This document shows positions 1-6,684 of a stretch of 64,000 nucleotides of DNA, piece by piece (position 1 is the first letter of the stretch; every line of letters begins with the position of its first letter). The stretch lies in assembly GCA_019637585.1 (NCBI GenBank), contig JAHBVL010000012.1:1-64000 (forward strand), written 5' to 3'. The notes beneath the pieces were generated by a model. It saw nothing but the letters and a program-made list of their open reading frames with translations. It was not told the origin of the DNA and did no database searches. The translations under genes were made by a program, and so were the position numbers. The stretch comes from Thermomicrobiales bacterium (lineage in GTDB: Bacteria > Chloroflexota > Chloroflexia > Thermomicrobiales > UBA6265).

Positions 1-111
1 GGGAGCCGGCCGATCTTCGAGCATGCGGCCGACTTCGATCTCGAGCTGGTCGAGAGCCGCACGTTCGACGGTCGCATTCTAGAGATCATCTACCGTCCCA
101 CACTCCATTGA
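1..111 (+). CDS. Dihydrofolate reductase-family protein, C-terminal end only (cut by window edge)
   Basis: The reading frame enters at base 1 and stops at 109-111. Its 36 codons match the last 36 codons of the complete DHFR/RibD-like gene at 2714-3292, with only synonymous changes seen by eye. It is therefore the tail of a close paralogue whose body lies left of the window. Function can only be carried over from the full copy: a small NADPH-dependent reductase-like fold of unknown substrate. Confidence 0.75.
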   Translation, partial: GSRPIFEHAADFDLELVESRTFDGRILEIIYRPTLH

Positions 112-239
112 GCACGGCAGTACGCACGCATTGCCTCGAGAACAGCCCGTCATGACAAAGCGAGTCCTGGAGGAAGCCAGGTGCTCCGCCGGAAATCGTC
201 TTCCCGTGTGACGCGACAGCGCCGCTGCGCCCGTCCCGG
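1..239 (+). repeat. Direct repeat, copy 1 (DHFR-like tail plus downstream DNA)
   Basis: Bases 1-239 align without gaps to 3182-3420, with about 13 differences counted by eye (roughly 95% identity). The repeat covers the last 36 codons of the DHFR-like gene and about 128 non-coding bases. Copy 1 ends exactly where the truncated ECF42 sigma remnant begins, so its right edge is a likely rearrangement junction. The left edge is cut by the window. Confidence 0.9.
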
Positions 240-600
240 CTCCCAGCGAAGGGAACTGGGTGTACAGGTGCCGGTGCAGGTCGCGGAGGACCGCCCAATC
301 CGTGCTGCCAGTGTGCTGACGAGCGCAGTGCACTGCCTGGATGGCCGCCTCCAACTGGTAGCGACCAAGGGAGCGCAGGCCATACGCCACGCGCAGGTGC
401 TCGTTGCCCCGATCGATCAGACTCCGATCCCAGTCATTGGGTCCCTGCTCAGCGAGCGGGATGAGGTGACCTTTGTCGTCCATACGCGCCGTCGCGCTGG
501 CGGTCGACAGGCAGATGAGTGCTGCCAAACCGTGGGCTTCCGCATCATCGGGCGCCGGATCGGCCAGGGTCTCCGCGAGATAGAGCGCCTCGGCGTCGAG
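237..600 (-). pseudogene. Remnant of an ECF42-type sigma factor (C-terminal TPR-like part)
   Basis: A minus-strand frame encodes about 120 residues that align with the C-terminal extension of the intact sigma factor at 1292-2560. Shared landmarks are a His-Leu-Ile-Pro-Leu-Ala-Glu-Gln block (GRLITLADQD in the intact gene), an Asp-Arg-Ser-Leu-Ile helix and a TDW motif near the end. Regions 2 and 4, needed to bind polymerase and promoter, are absent. The 3' end runs into the direct repeat at 239. It cannot make a working sigma factor. A frame remains open from 738 to 79, so a nonsense protein could still be made. Confidence 0.7.
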
Positions 601-616
601 CGTCGCACGTTCTTGA

Positions 617-686
617 GTTCCTGAGATCTGCCTGACACGTCGCCTTCCGCCGGCTCGACGTTGTGCAACAACAATGCCCATCTCAT
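617..686 (-). pseudogene. Possible start of a decayed DGPF (YCII) gene
   Basis: On the minus strand a TAGGAG ribosome site lies just upstream of an ATG at 686. The first residues (MRWALLLHNVEPAEGD) resemble the MKYFVLL-type beginning of DGPF proteins such as the one at 976. The frame soon departs from the family, and the sigma remnant follows in another frame. The simplest reading is an internal deletion joining the first codons of a DGPF gene to the end of its sigma partner. The match is short, so this is tentative. Confidence 0.35.
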
Positions 687-744
687 ATCGATCGCTCCTA
701 TTCACACGAATTCTGCACGGCGCGAGTTGCCGCTGCACTAGAGT

Positions 745-771
745 GACGACTCAGCAGAGACCGAATCGACA
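745..771 (-). promoter_or_regulatory. ECF42-type promoter upstream of the decayed module
   Basis: Read on the minus strand, TGTCGA (771-766), a 17-base gap and CGTC (748-745) reproduce the pattern at 901-927 and 2591-2617. It points at the sigma/DGPF remnant. The consensus TGTCGA with CG(A/T)C is the one I recall as established for ECF42 sigma factors; assignment here is by pattern. Confidence 0.55.
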
Positions 772-900
772 CATTCGGAGCCGAGGCCAGTAATGGGCGC
801 CCATGGAGATCGCGCGCACCTCCCCGATCACCTCCCCAGCAATGCAAATGACGCCGGAAGCAGCGATCTGGGAAGATCTCAGCAGAACTCGCCTTGGAGT
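772..900. other. Intergenic region between divergent ECF42-type promoters
   Basis: About 130 bases separate the two outward-facing ECF42-type promoters. I see no convincing reading frame, hairpin terminator or further repeat here. A long minus-strand frame crosses it but is an antisense shadow of the DGPF and sigma genes. Confidence 0.4.
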
Positions 901-927
901 TGTCGATTTCGGATCGCGTTGCGCGTC
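901..927 (+). promoter_or_regulatory. ECF42-type promoter of the DGPF-sigma operon
   Basis: TGTCGA at 901-906, 17 bases, then CGTC at 924-927. Transcription would start near 934, giving a leader of about 40 bases with a GAGAGGAG ribosome site at 963-970. This suggests the sigma factor drives its own operon, as known for ECF42 systems. Confidence 0.6.
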
Positions 928-975
928 ATCGTATTGCCGGCGGTGGTCGCCGGTTGAGCGTCGAGAGGAGATTCG

Positions 976-1329
976 ATGAAGTACTTTGTTCTGCTCGCCG
1001 GCTATGGCGAGCTGCCTGCGTGGGATGACCTGACCGCCGAGGAGCAGGAAGCGCAGATGGCCCAGCTCGGAGCGTTCTATGAGGCGTGTGCGGCTCGGCC
1101 GGGAGTCGAGATGTTGAGCCAGGCGCCGCTGGGCGATGGCTCGATGGCGACGACGTTGCGCACCCGTGGTGGAGAGGTGATCATCACCGACGGTCCATTT
1201 GCCGAAGCGGCCGAACAGATCGGCGGCTTCTATCTGCTGGACGCTCCCGACCTGGATACCGTGATCGAGTTGTGCAAGGTCCTCCCTGCCTATGACATCG
1301 ACATCCGACCAGTCCTCGAGGAAGGCTGA
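976..1329 (+). CDS. DGPF-family (YCII-related) protein
   Basis: A 117-residue protein of the DGPF/YCII family with a ferredoxin-like fold. The family signature DGPF is visible near residue 74, followed by the usual QIGGFYLLDA stretch. DGPF proteins are typically encoded beside ECF42 sigma factors and are their main known targets; their biochemical role is not settled. The start is supported by GAGAGGAG six bases upstream. The gene overlaps the sigma gene by 38 bases, so translation is probably coupled. Confidence 0.88.
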   Translation: MKYFVLLAGYGELPAWDDLTAEEQEAQMAQLGAFYEACAARPGVEMLSQAPLGDGSMATTLRTRGGEVIITDGPFAEAAEQIGGFYLLDAPDLDTVIELCKVLPAYDIDIRPVLEEG

Positions 1330-2560
1330 CGGCGCCATCGAGGGAGTTTTCCGGGCCGAGTGGGGCCGGCTGCTGGCGTTGCTGGTTTCGCGAACTCGTC
1401 GCCTCGATCTGGCTGAAGATGCCCTGAGCGAAGCCTTCGCCAGGGCATCTGAGCGATGGCCGGAGAAGGGAGTCCCGGCCAACCCACCGGGCTGGCTGTA
1501 CGCCACCGCGTATCGCGCCATCATCGGGCAGCTGCGAACGGAAGCGGTGGCGGGTCGCAAGGCGCCGCTGCTGGCGGTGCGGCCGGACTGGGAACCGGCC
1601 AGCGACACATCAGATGAGCTGCCCGACGAGCGACTCCAACTCATACTCCTGTGCTGCCATCCTGCGCTTCCGCCCGTAGCGCGCTCGGCGCTCGCCCTAC
1701 GCCTGGTCATGGAAACGCCGACCGAGCAGATTGCCCGGCTTTTCCTCGTTTCCACGGCGACGATGGCCGCACGCCTGACCCGCGCCAAGCGCAAAATCGT
1801 GCTGGCCGGTATTCCGCTGGCAAGACCGGTCGGGGAGGAGCTGCAAGCGCGCCTTGATGAGGTGTGCCGAACGATCTACCTCGCCTTCACTGCCGGCTAC
1901 ACGCCTGGCGAGGGTCCCGACCTGCTGCGCGCCGATCTGGCCGGAGAAGCGGTGAGTCTCGCCGCGTTGCTTCATCAACTCGTCCCCGACGCGGCCCAGG
2001 TGCGGGCGATGCTCGCCCTCCTGCAGCTCCAGCATTCGCGACGAGACGCCCGCCAGCAGAAAGGGCGTCTCATCACCCTTGCCGACCAGGATCGCTCGTT
2101 GTGGCGCCGCGACGAAATCCGGACCGGGCTCGATCTCGTTGCTTCCCTTGTGCCCACAGAAGGATATGCCGAAGAGCTCCGGCTTCAAGCCCTCATTGCA
2201 GCGGAGCATGCCATCGCTCCAACGGCAGCGGCGACCGACTGGACCGCTATCGCACGGCACTACGCGAGCCTCGAAGCGCGAACCGCCTCGCCGGTCGTTC
2301 GACTCAACCGCGCGGTTGCCGTTGCCGAGGCATTCGGCCCTCGAGCCGCCTTCCCCCTCCTCGACGGACTCGACGACACGTTGCCCGGCAACCACCGCGT
2401 TGCCTCGATTCGCGCCGACCTCGCCCTTCGAGCCGGCGATATCGAACTCGCCCGCGCGTCCTACCGCGCCGCCATCGATCTCTGCTCCAATGACATCGAG
2501 CGAGACCACCTGAACGCCCGTCTCGACACACTCCAGACGGCGGCTCCGTCAACCTCCTGA
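1292..2560 (+). CDS. ECF42-family RNA polymerase sigma factor with C-terminal TPR-like domain
   Basis: At 422 residues it is about twice the length of a plain ECF sigma factor. Region 2 lies in about the first 80 residues (an ALSEAFARA helix and a PPGWLYATAYR segment) and region 4 around 105-170. The long C-terminal half has the GRLITLADQDRSLW block and TDW motif typical of the ECF42 extension (DUF6596). No anti-sigma gene is adjacent; in this family the extension is thought to control activity. The start inside the DGPF gene keeps the standard N-terminus. It probably directs transcription from the TGTCGA-type promoters at 745, 901 and 2591. Confidence 0.88.
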   Translation: MTSTSDQSSRKADGAIEGVFRAEWGRLLALLVSRTRRLDLAEDALSEAFARASERWPEKGVPANPPGWLYATAYRAIIGQLRTEAVAGRKAPLLAVRPDWEPASDTSDELPDERLQLILLCCHPALPPVARSALALRLVMETPTEQIARLFLVSTATMAARLTRAKRKIVLAGIPLARPVGEELQARLDEVCRTIYLAFTAGYTPGEGPDLLRADLAGEAVSLAALLHQLVPDAAQVRAMLALLQLQHSRRDARQQKGRLITLADQDRSLWRRDEIRTGLDLVASLVPTEGYAEELRLQALIAAEHAIAPTAAATDWTAIARHYASLEARTASPVVRLNRAVAVAEAFGPRAAFPLLDGLDDTLPGNHRVASIRADLALRAGDIELARASYRAAIDLCSNDIERDHLNARLDTLQTAAPSTS

Positions 2561-2590
2561 GTCCTCTCATCGGCGGGAAATCTCGTGCAG

Positions 2591-2617
2591 TGTCGATCGC
2601 TGATCGTCGCAATCGAC
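2591..2617 (+). promoter_or_regulatory. ECF42-type promoter of the DHFR-like gene
   Basis: TGTCGA at 2591-2596, 17 bases, then CGAC at 2614-2617. This is the same architecture as the promoter before the DGPF gene. Transcription would start near 2624, about 90 bases before the ATG at 2714. It makes the DHFR-like gene a candidate target of the neighbouring sigma factor. Confidence 0.6.
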
Positions 2618-2713
2618 AACCTGTCAAACCTGCCATTGGCGCCCACTGAGACCCTCAGGAAGACAGGCAGGAAGATCATTGGCAATGGTGGATCAAACCC
2701 ATAAGGAGACGGC

Positions 2714-3292
2714 ATGACCGCTACATACACCTTCGATGTCTTTTGCACCCTGGACGGCTATGGCTCCTACGGCCCCGATGGCGATTGGGGCGGATATTGG
2801 GGCAAGCAGGGTCCCGAGTTCCTCGATCACCGCCGATCGCAGTATTTCCGCGAGCAGCGAATGGTTTTCGGCGCCAACACGTTCCGGCAGTTCATGCAAA
2901 TGCTGGGCACAGACAACAGTGACGCTGCGACAGATGCCTGGATCCCGTTGATGCGCGCCACGCCGGCAACAGTGGTGTCGACAACACCGCAGGGTCCTTT
3001 CAACTGGCCGGACGCGACCGTTGTGAGTGGCGACGCAGTCGACATCATCGACCGGCTTAAGCAGGATTCCGAGACGCCCTTGCGCTCGCATGGCAGTCTT
3101 TCGCTGAACCGGGCGCTGATGCAAGCTGGTCTGGTCGACTTCGTGCAGGTAACGATCTTTCCGGTCATCAGTGGGAAGACCGGGAGCCGGCCGATCTTCG
3201 AGCATGCGGCCGACTTCGATCTCGAGCTGGTCGAAAGCCGCACGTTCGACGGCCGCATTCTAGAGATCATCTACCGTCCCACACTCCATTGA
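2714..3292 (+). CDS. Dihydrofolate reductase / RibD C-terminal-family protein
   Basis: A 192-residue protein of the DHFR-like family that includes the RibD reductase domain. It begins with a beta-strand followed by a 'TLDGYGSYGPDGDWG' region, has a VFGANTFRQF segment and ends in the IFPVISGKTGSRPIF strand-turn typical of the family. The AAGGAG ribosome site at 2703-2708 fixes the ATG. Such genes are common near DGPF-sigma modules and are probably oxidoreductases of unknown substrate rather than folate enzymes. Its 3' end is duplicated at the start of the window. Confidence 0.8.
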   Translation: MTATYTFDVFCTLDGYGSYGPDGDWGGYWGKQGPEFLDHRRSQYFREQRMVFGANTFRQFMQMLGTDNSDAATDAWIPLMRATPATVVSTTPQGPFNWPDATVVSGDAVDIIDRLKQDSETPLRSHGSLSLNRALMQAGLVDFVQVTIFPVISGKTGSRPIFEHAADFDLELVESRTFDGRILEIIYRPTLH

Positions 3293-3420
3293 GCACGGCC
3301 GCACGCCCGCATTGCCTCGAGAACAGCCCATCATGACAAAGCGAGTCATGGAGGAAGCCAGGTGCTCGGCCGGAAGTCGTCTTCTCGTGCGACGCGACAG
3401 CGTCCCTGCGCCCGTCCCGA
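3182..3420 (+). repeat. Direct repeat, copy 2 (DHFR-like tail plus downstream DNA)
   Basis: This is the second copy of the roughly 239-base repeat at the left edge, about 95% identical by eye. It contains the 3' end of the DHFR-like gene and about 128 downstream bases. After 3420 the two copies diverge at once. Between here and 3490 I see no gene. Confidence 0.9.
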
Positions 3421-3490
3421 CGGTGATCAGCTTCGATCTGTCGCTCCGCCACGCAGGCGCACTCGGCTCTGATGTCGTTCACCTCCGCTG

Positions 3491-3550
3491 ATGTCAAGCT
3501 TATTTGACATTTCAGTGCGCCTCACCTAGAATGTCAAGTACGTTTGACAT
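3491..3550 (+). promoter_or_regulatory. Promoter bracketed by two identical-arm palindromic operators
   Basis: Two perfect palindromes ATGTCAA-N6-TTGACAT lie at 3491-3510 and 3531-3550, centres exactly 40 bases apart. The right arm of the first supplies a consensus -35 TTGACA (3504-3509). A -10 TAGAAT (3527-3532) follows after exactly 17 bases and overlaps the second palindrome, which also covers the predicted start site. The layout predicts tight repression of the operon at 3573-4180, most simply by its own XRE protein. Confidence 0.8.
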
Positions 3551-3572
3551 CGCGACGAGCGGAGGGCGACTC

Positions 3573-3989
3573 ATGCAAGTACACAACCCGACCCGTGGCC
3601 ACCGGGAGGCGAACAGGGCGACCGCTGAACTCATGCTCTGGACATTCGCCTGGGTCGCAACCCTTGCCCTGGCCAGATTCGGCCCCACACACATATGGGA
3701 TTCGCAACCTGCAGCGAGCTGGACCGCAATTGCCATCAACCTTGCCTCTGGCGTCGGATGGATCATGGCCCACGCCCGCTTTCTGCAGGGAATCGATGAG
3801 CTACAACGAAAGATCATGCAGGACGCGCTGGCGATCACCCTTGGCGTGGGGTGGGTGGGCGGATTCGCCTATGTCGTCGCTGACGCCGCCGAGCTCATCA
3901 GCCGCGACGTCAACATCGCGATCTTCCCCGTGCTGCTGGGGGTCGCTTACATGCTCGCCATCGCCGCTGGCCATCTTCGGTACCGATGA
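3573..3989 (+). CDS. Small four-helix membrane protein
   Basis: A 138-residue protein with about four hydrophobic segments (roughly residues 20-37, 50-67, 85-105 and 114-133) and short polar loops. It has no recognised catalytic motif. The frame is open further upstream, but that start would lie inside an operator; the ATG at 3573 has GGAGGG at 3561-3566. It overlaps the XRE gene by four bases (ATGA). Pairs of a small multi-spanning protein and a 60-70 residue XRE regulator are widespread, with mostly unknown roles. Confidence 0.7.
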   Translation: MQVHNPTRGHREANRATAELMLWTFAWVATLALARFGPTHIWDSQPAASWTAIAINLASGVGWIMAHARFLQGIDELQRKIMQDALAITLGVGWVGGFAYVVADAAELISRDVNIAIFPVLLGVAYMLAIAAGHLRYR

Positions 3990-4180
3990 AGAACCGCGTC
4001 AAAGAGCTCCGGACCGAACGCAACTGGACCCAGGCAGACCTGGCTCAGCATGCCGGCGTGTCGAGACAGACGATCAACGCTATCGAAAAAGACAAGTTCG
4101 ACCCGAGTCTCCCGCTCGCCTTCCGACTCGCCAGGCTGTTCGATCTGGCGATCGAGGAGATCTTTCTCGACGATCAATGA
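3986..4180 (+). CDS. XRE-family helix-turn-helix transcriptional regulator
   Basis: A 64-residue protein that is essentially one HTH domain. The two recognition helices are visible as LRTERNWTQADLAQHAGVSR followed by QTINAIEKDKFDPSL. Its size and sequence fit the minimal regulators that sit beside membrane proteins. It probably binds as a dimer to the twin palindromes at 3491-3550 and represses its own operon. That link is inference from position and symmetry. Confidence 0.88.
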   Translation: MKNRVKELRTERNWTQADLAQHAGVSRQTINAIEKDKFDPSLPLAFRLARLFDLAIEEIFLDDQ

Positions 4181-4189
4181 CGGCCAGGT

Positions 4190-4205
4190 GATGTAGACTT
4201 ACATC
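4190..4205 (+). promoter_or_regulatory. Inverted repeat touching the antitoxin start codon; possible leaderless promoter
   Basis: GATGTA-N4-TACATC is a perfect 6-base inverted repeat ending one base before the ATG at 4206. Inside it, TAGACT (4194-4199) fits a -10 box six bases from the ATG, so the mRNA may have no leader. Ribbon-helix-helix antitoxins commonly bind such sites to autoregulate. No good -35 is seen. Confidence 0.5.
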
Positions 4206-4466
4206 ATGAGCCACCGAACGCAGATCACCCTTACCGACGACCAGTACGAGCGACTCCTCACCGAGTCCGAACGGACCGGACTCAGTATTGCGGAACTAGT
4301 GCGACGATCGATCGACGACCTGTACCCTTCGCGTCGTTCGCACAGCGAATTCGTTGCTGCGCTGAACGCGACGTTTGGGATATGGTCCGATCGCGAAGAA
4401 ACGGCCGAAGAGTATGTTGACCGGTTGCGACCGGGGCTTGGCGAGCGCCTCGCGAAGGTCTCGTGA
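4206..4466 (+). CDS. Ribbon-helix-helix antitoxin (VapB-type)
   Basis: An 86-residue protein whose first 45 residues fit the ribbon-helix-helix fold: a short strand (RTQITLTDDQ) then two helices ending in LVRRSIDDL. The C-terminal 35 residues are acidic and would wrap the toxin. It overlaps the PIN toxin gene by four bases (GTGA), the classic arrangement for coupled translation. It should neutralise the toxin and, with it, repress the operon through the repeat at 4190-4205. Confidence 0.8.
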   Translation: MSHRTQITLTDDQYERLLTESERTGLSIAELVRRSIDDLYPSRRSHSEFVAALNATFGIWSDREETAEEYVDRLRPGLGERLAKVS

Positions 4467-4840
4467 TTGTTCTCGATACAACCATTGTCATTGACCACCT
4501 TCGAGGTCACCCGGCGGCCCAACAGGCAGTCTCGAACGCTTCCGCACGCGATGTGCGGCTTGCTTGCTCGGTTGTCACGAAAGTGGAAATCCTCAGCGGG
4601 ATGCGCGCATACGAGGAACCACAGATCCGTGGTCTTTTTGCAGGCATTGAGTGGGTAGATGTCAGCGATGAGATCGCCGAACTCGCTGGGCTAACCGCAA
4701 ATCAGTTTATGCGGTCCTACCCCGGCATCGACACCGCCGACTACATCATCGCCGCCACCGCAGCGAGACTGACCGCCGTTCTTTGGACAACCAACCTCAA
4801 ACACTTTCCGATGTTCGAGAACTTGACCCGTCCGTACTGA
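4463..4840 (+). CDS. PIN-domain ribonuclease toxin (VapC-type)
   Basis: A 125-residue PIN domain. The acidic active-site set is visible: Asp5 in VLDTTIVID, the Glu of TKVEIL near residue 43, and the acidic cluster in GIDTADYIIAA near 94-97. VapC toxins are Mg-dependent RNases that cut tRNA or rRNA. The GTG start overlaps the antitoxin stop. The downstream hairpin at 4868-4894 belongs mainly to the tmRNA on the other strand. Confidence 0.87.
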   Translation: MIVLDTTIVIDHLRGHPAAQQAVSNASARDVRLACSVVTKVEILSGMRAYEEPQIRGLFAGIEWVDVSDEIAELAGLTANQFMRSYPGIDTADYIIAATAARLTAVLWTTNLKHFPMFENLTRPY

Positions 4841-4857
4841 TTTCACCAGCCACGCAC

Positions 4858-4894
4858 AGAAATCGAAAGGGCCCCGGCAATGTGCCAGGGCCCT
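4858..4894 (-). terminator. Intrinsic terminator of ssrA
   Basis: AGGGCCC (4868-4874) pairs with GGGCCCT (4888-4894), with a further GGCA/TGCC pair and a three-base loop. On the minus strand the hairpin is followed by a T-rich run. It lies just beyond the tmRNA 3' end and may also stop transcripts from the vapC side. Confidence 0.7.
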
Positions 4895-4901
4895 ACTCTT
4901 C

Positions 4902-5262
4902 GGTGGAGATGGGGGGATTCGAACCCCCGTCCAGAACCATCGATCGAATACATGCTACGTGCGTAGTCGGTGTTTCATGTGCTGATCGATCTTCCCGCCG
5001 ACTGGATATCGATCAGTGAGTTGGACTGTCTTAGATGGTTTCGCTCCAACGGACTTCACCATCGCGCCCTTGCCTGGGTGACGCCCGTACCCGGTCCCGG
5101 CAGGGAAAGGTCCGGACGGACGCGCTGACTAGAGGTTGTGTAACTTAGGCAGCGAGAGGCATCTCAGAGGTGCCAGTTCTTGTTTTGCCCATTTTTACGA
5201 AGGCCTGGGCGCTTCGGCACGCAGTAAACTAACCTCCGACCCTGTCGAAACCAAACATCCCC
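4902..5262 (-). ncRNA. ssrA: Transfer-messenger RNA (tmRNA)
   Basis: The minus strand carries a full tmRNA. The 5' end (5262) reads GGGGATG and pairs with CATCTCC near the 3' end (4911-4905) as the acceptor stem. A GGTTTCGACAGG-type segment follows the 5' end, and the T arm with GTTCGAATCC is at the 3' end, as in tRNA. The discriminator A is encoded at 4904; the final A of CCA is not, so CCA is finished by a nucleotidyltransferase. tmRNA with SmpB rescues stalled ribosomes and tags the nascent protein. smpB lies just upstream on the same strand. A plus-strand frame across this RNA is spurious. Confidence 0.95.
5145..5189 (-). other. tmRNA proteolysis-tag reading frame
   Basis: Inside ssrA the minus strand reads GKTRTGTSEMPLAA and then TAA. 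With the tRNA-donated alanine the tag would be AGKTRTGTSEMPLAA. It ends in Leu-Ala-Ala, as recognised by ClpXP in many bacteria. The resume codon GGC follows a CGTAAAAAT stretch; the exact resume point is inferred from position and the terminal LAA. Confidence 0.75.
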
Positions 5263-5353
5263 ATGGATGCGCACATTCGTGCAACCGATATTCTAGCACA
5301 TTTGATCGATCAAGCACCCCGGACTCCAGACTCGGAGCTTCGGACCCCGTCCG

Positions 5354-5842
5354 TCACTCCCGGTCCCGGAGTGACCGCTGGATGTCCCGTTTCGACTGGC
5401 GCTCCGCCTCCGCATCCCGTTTGTCGTACAGCTTTTTGGCGCGCGCCACACCGATATCGACCTTCGCTTTTCCCCGCCGCAACGCCACCCGGAGCGGCAC
5501 GAGGGTCATGCCCTTCTGTTCTACAGTCCGGCGCAGCTCGTCAATTTCGTCGGCATGCGCCAGCAATTTTCTTGGGCGCGCCGGCTCATGGTTGGCGTAT
5601 GCCCCATGGGAATACGGTGAGATGTGCGCGCCGATCAACCAGAGCTCACCGTCATCGATGCGGGCATACGCTTCGGCCAGGGAGATCTTTCCGGCCCGGA
5701 TCGACTTGATTTCACTTCCTGTCAGGACGATGCCCGTTTCGAGCGTATCCTGTATGAAGTAGTCATGAAACGCGCGCCGATTCGAGGCAACGACTCGATC
5801 GTTTCCGCTCTCTTGTTGTTCGTTCTTTTTCGACTTAGCCAT
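5354..5842 (-). CDS. smpB: SsrA-binding protein SmpB
   Basis: A 162-residue SmpB. Hallmarks are the AFHDYFIQDTLETGIVLTGSE block near residues 24-44, IKSIRAGKISLAEAYA, and the basic tail ending KKLYDKRDAEAERQSKRD. SmpB binds the tRNA-like part of tmRNA and mimics the anticodon arm in the ribosomal A site. ssrA follows it on the same strand, a common pairing. A GTCACTCC/GGAGTGAC hairpin (5353-5375) overlaps the stop codon and may shape the 3' end. Confidence 0.96.
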   Translation of the reverse strand: MAKSKKNEQQESGNDRVVASNRRAFHDYFIQDTLETGIVLTGSEIKSIRAGKISLAEAYARIDDGELWLIGAHISPYSHGAYANHEPARPRKLLAHADEIDELRRTVEQKGMTLVPLRVALRRGKAKVDIGVARAKKLYDKRDAEAERQSKRDIQRSLRDRE

Positions 5843-5913
5843 CGTTCTATTGACCTATACAATGCAGACAAAACCGCTGCCATGCGGCTCCCTAGAGAGA
5901 ATCAGGTGGGACT

Positions 5914-6681
5914 TTGCAGGACGCTTACGCCTCAATCGCGGAATTCTACGACCTCGAACATGACGAGTTCACCGACGATGTCGATTTCCTGTTGCAGTTC
6001 GTCGAATCAATCGGCGACCCCGTGCTCGAGCTGGCTTGCGGAACTGGCCGCATTGCCGTCCCGATTTCCGCGGCGGGATATCGCATCACGGGGTCCGACA
6101 TTTCCGGTCCCATGCTCGAGCGGGCTCGCGCCCGGGCGCTCGATCACCGGGTCGACGTCCAGTGGCATCTGGCGGCGCTGGAAGATGCGCACACGATTCC
6201 CGGCGGGCCGTTCGGCGTTGTGATCATGGCGCTGGGAGCGTTGAACCACCTGCCCACCCAGGAGGAACAGATCGCGGCGTTGACCAGCGCCAGGCGCGCC
6301 CTCGACCCTCGCGGCGCGCTTCTGCTGGACGTCCTCCATCCATCGCCCCATCGTCTCACCGCCCTCGACGGGTCGAACACGCTCGATGGCTGCTGGCCCA
6401 CGGACGACGGTGGAACCGTGCAGCGATTCTCATCGCACACCGTCTATCCAGCCAGCCAGACGATCGATACCCAGATCTGGTACGACGAGATTGCCCCATC
6501 GGGTACGCTGCAGCGCCATCTGTTGCGTATGACCCAGCGCTATTGCCCGCCGGGCGAACTCCTGATGATGCTCCGGGAAGCGGGATTCGAGGATGCCATC
6601 ATCTACGGCTCGTATGACCTCGAACCATTCAGCGACACCTCGGAGCGGATGCTCGTGGTTGCCGAAGCGACGAAGACCTGA
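5914..6681 (+). CDS. Class I SAM-dependent methyltransferase
   Basis: A 255-residue protein with the Rossmann methyltransferase fold. Motif I is VLELACGTGRIA near residues 37-48, followed by GSDISGPML (motif II) and an LGALNHL segment. The second half has the strand pattern of small-molecule methyltransferases; the substrate is unknown. The start is TTG with AGGTGG four to five bases upstream. It runs convergent with aroC, three bases apart. Confidence 0.8.
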   Translation: MQDAYASIAEFYDLEHDEFTDDVDFLLQFVESIGDPVLELACGTGRIAVPISAAGYRITGSDISGPMLERARARALDHRVDVQWHLAALEDAHTIPGGPFGVVIMALGALNHLPTQEEQIAALTSARRALDPRGALLLDVLHPSPHRLTALDGSNTLDGCWPTDDGGTVQRFSSHTVYPASQTIDTQIWYDEIAPSGTLQRHLLRMTQRYCPPGELLMMLREAGFEDAIIYGSYDLEPFSDTSERMLVVAEATKT

Positions 6682-6684
6682 CCC

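Noticed and set aside
86-298. Similar minus-strand frames at 86-298 and 3267-3497 considered as a small gene family
   Set aside because: Their similarity follows from the DNA repeat, which includes the end of the plus-strand DHFR-like gene; no ribosome site or domain.
751-1794. A 347-codon minus-strand frame across the DGPF and sigma genes
   Set aside because: It is antisense to two recognised genes and ends in intergenic DNA; no family features.
4783-5019. A 78-codon plus-strand frame
   Set aside because: It overlaps the tmRNA 3' half and the vapC end in another frame.
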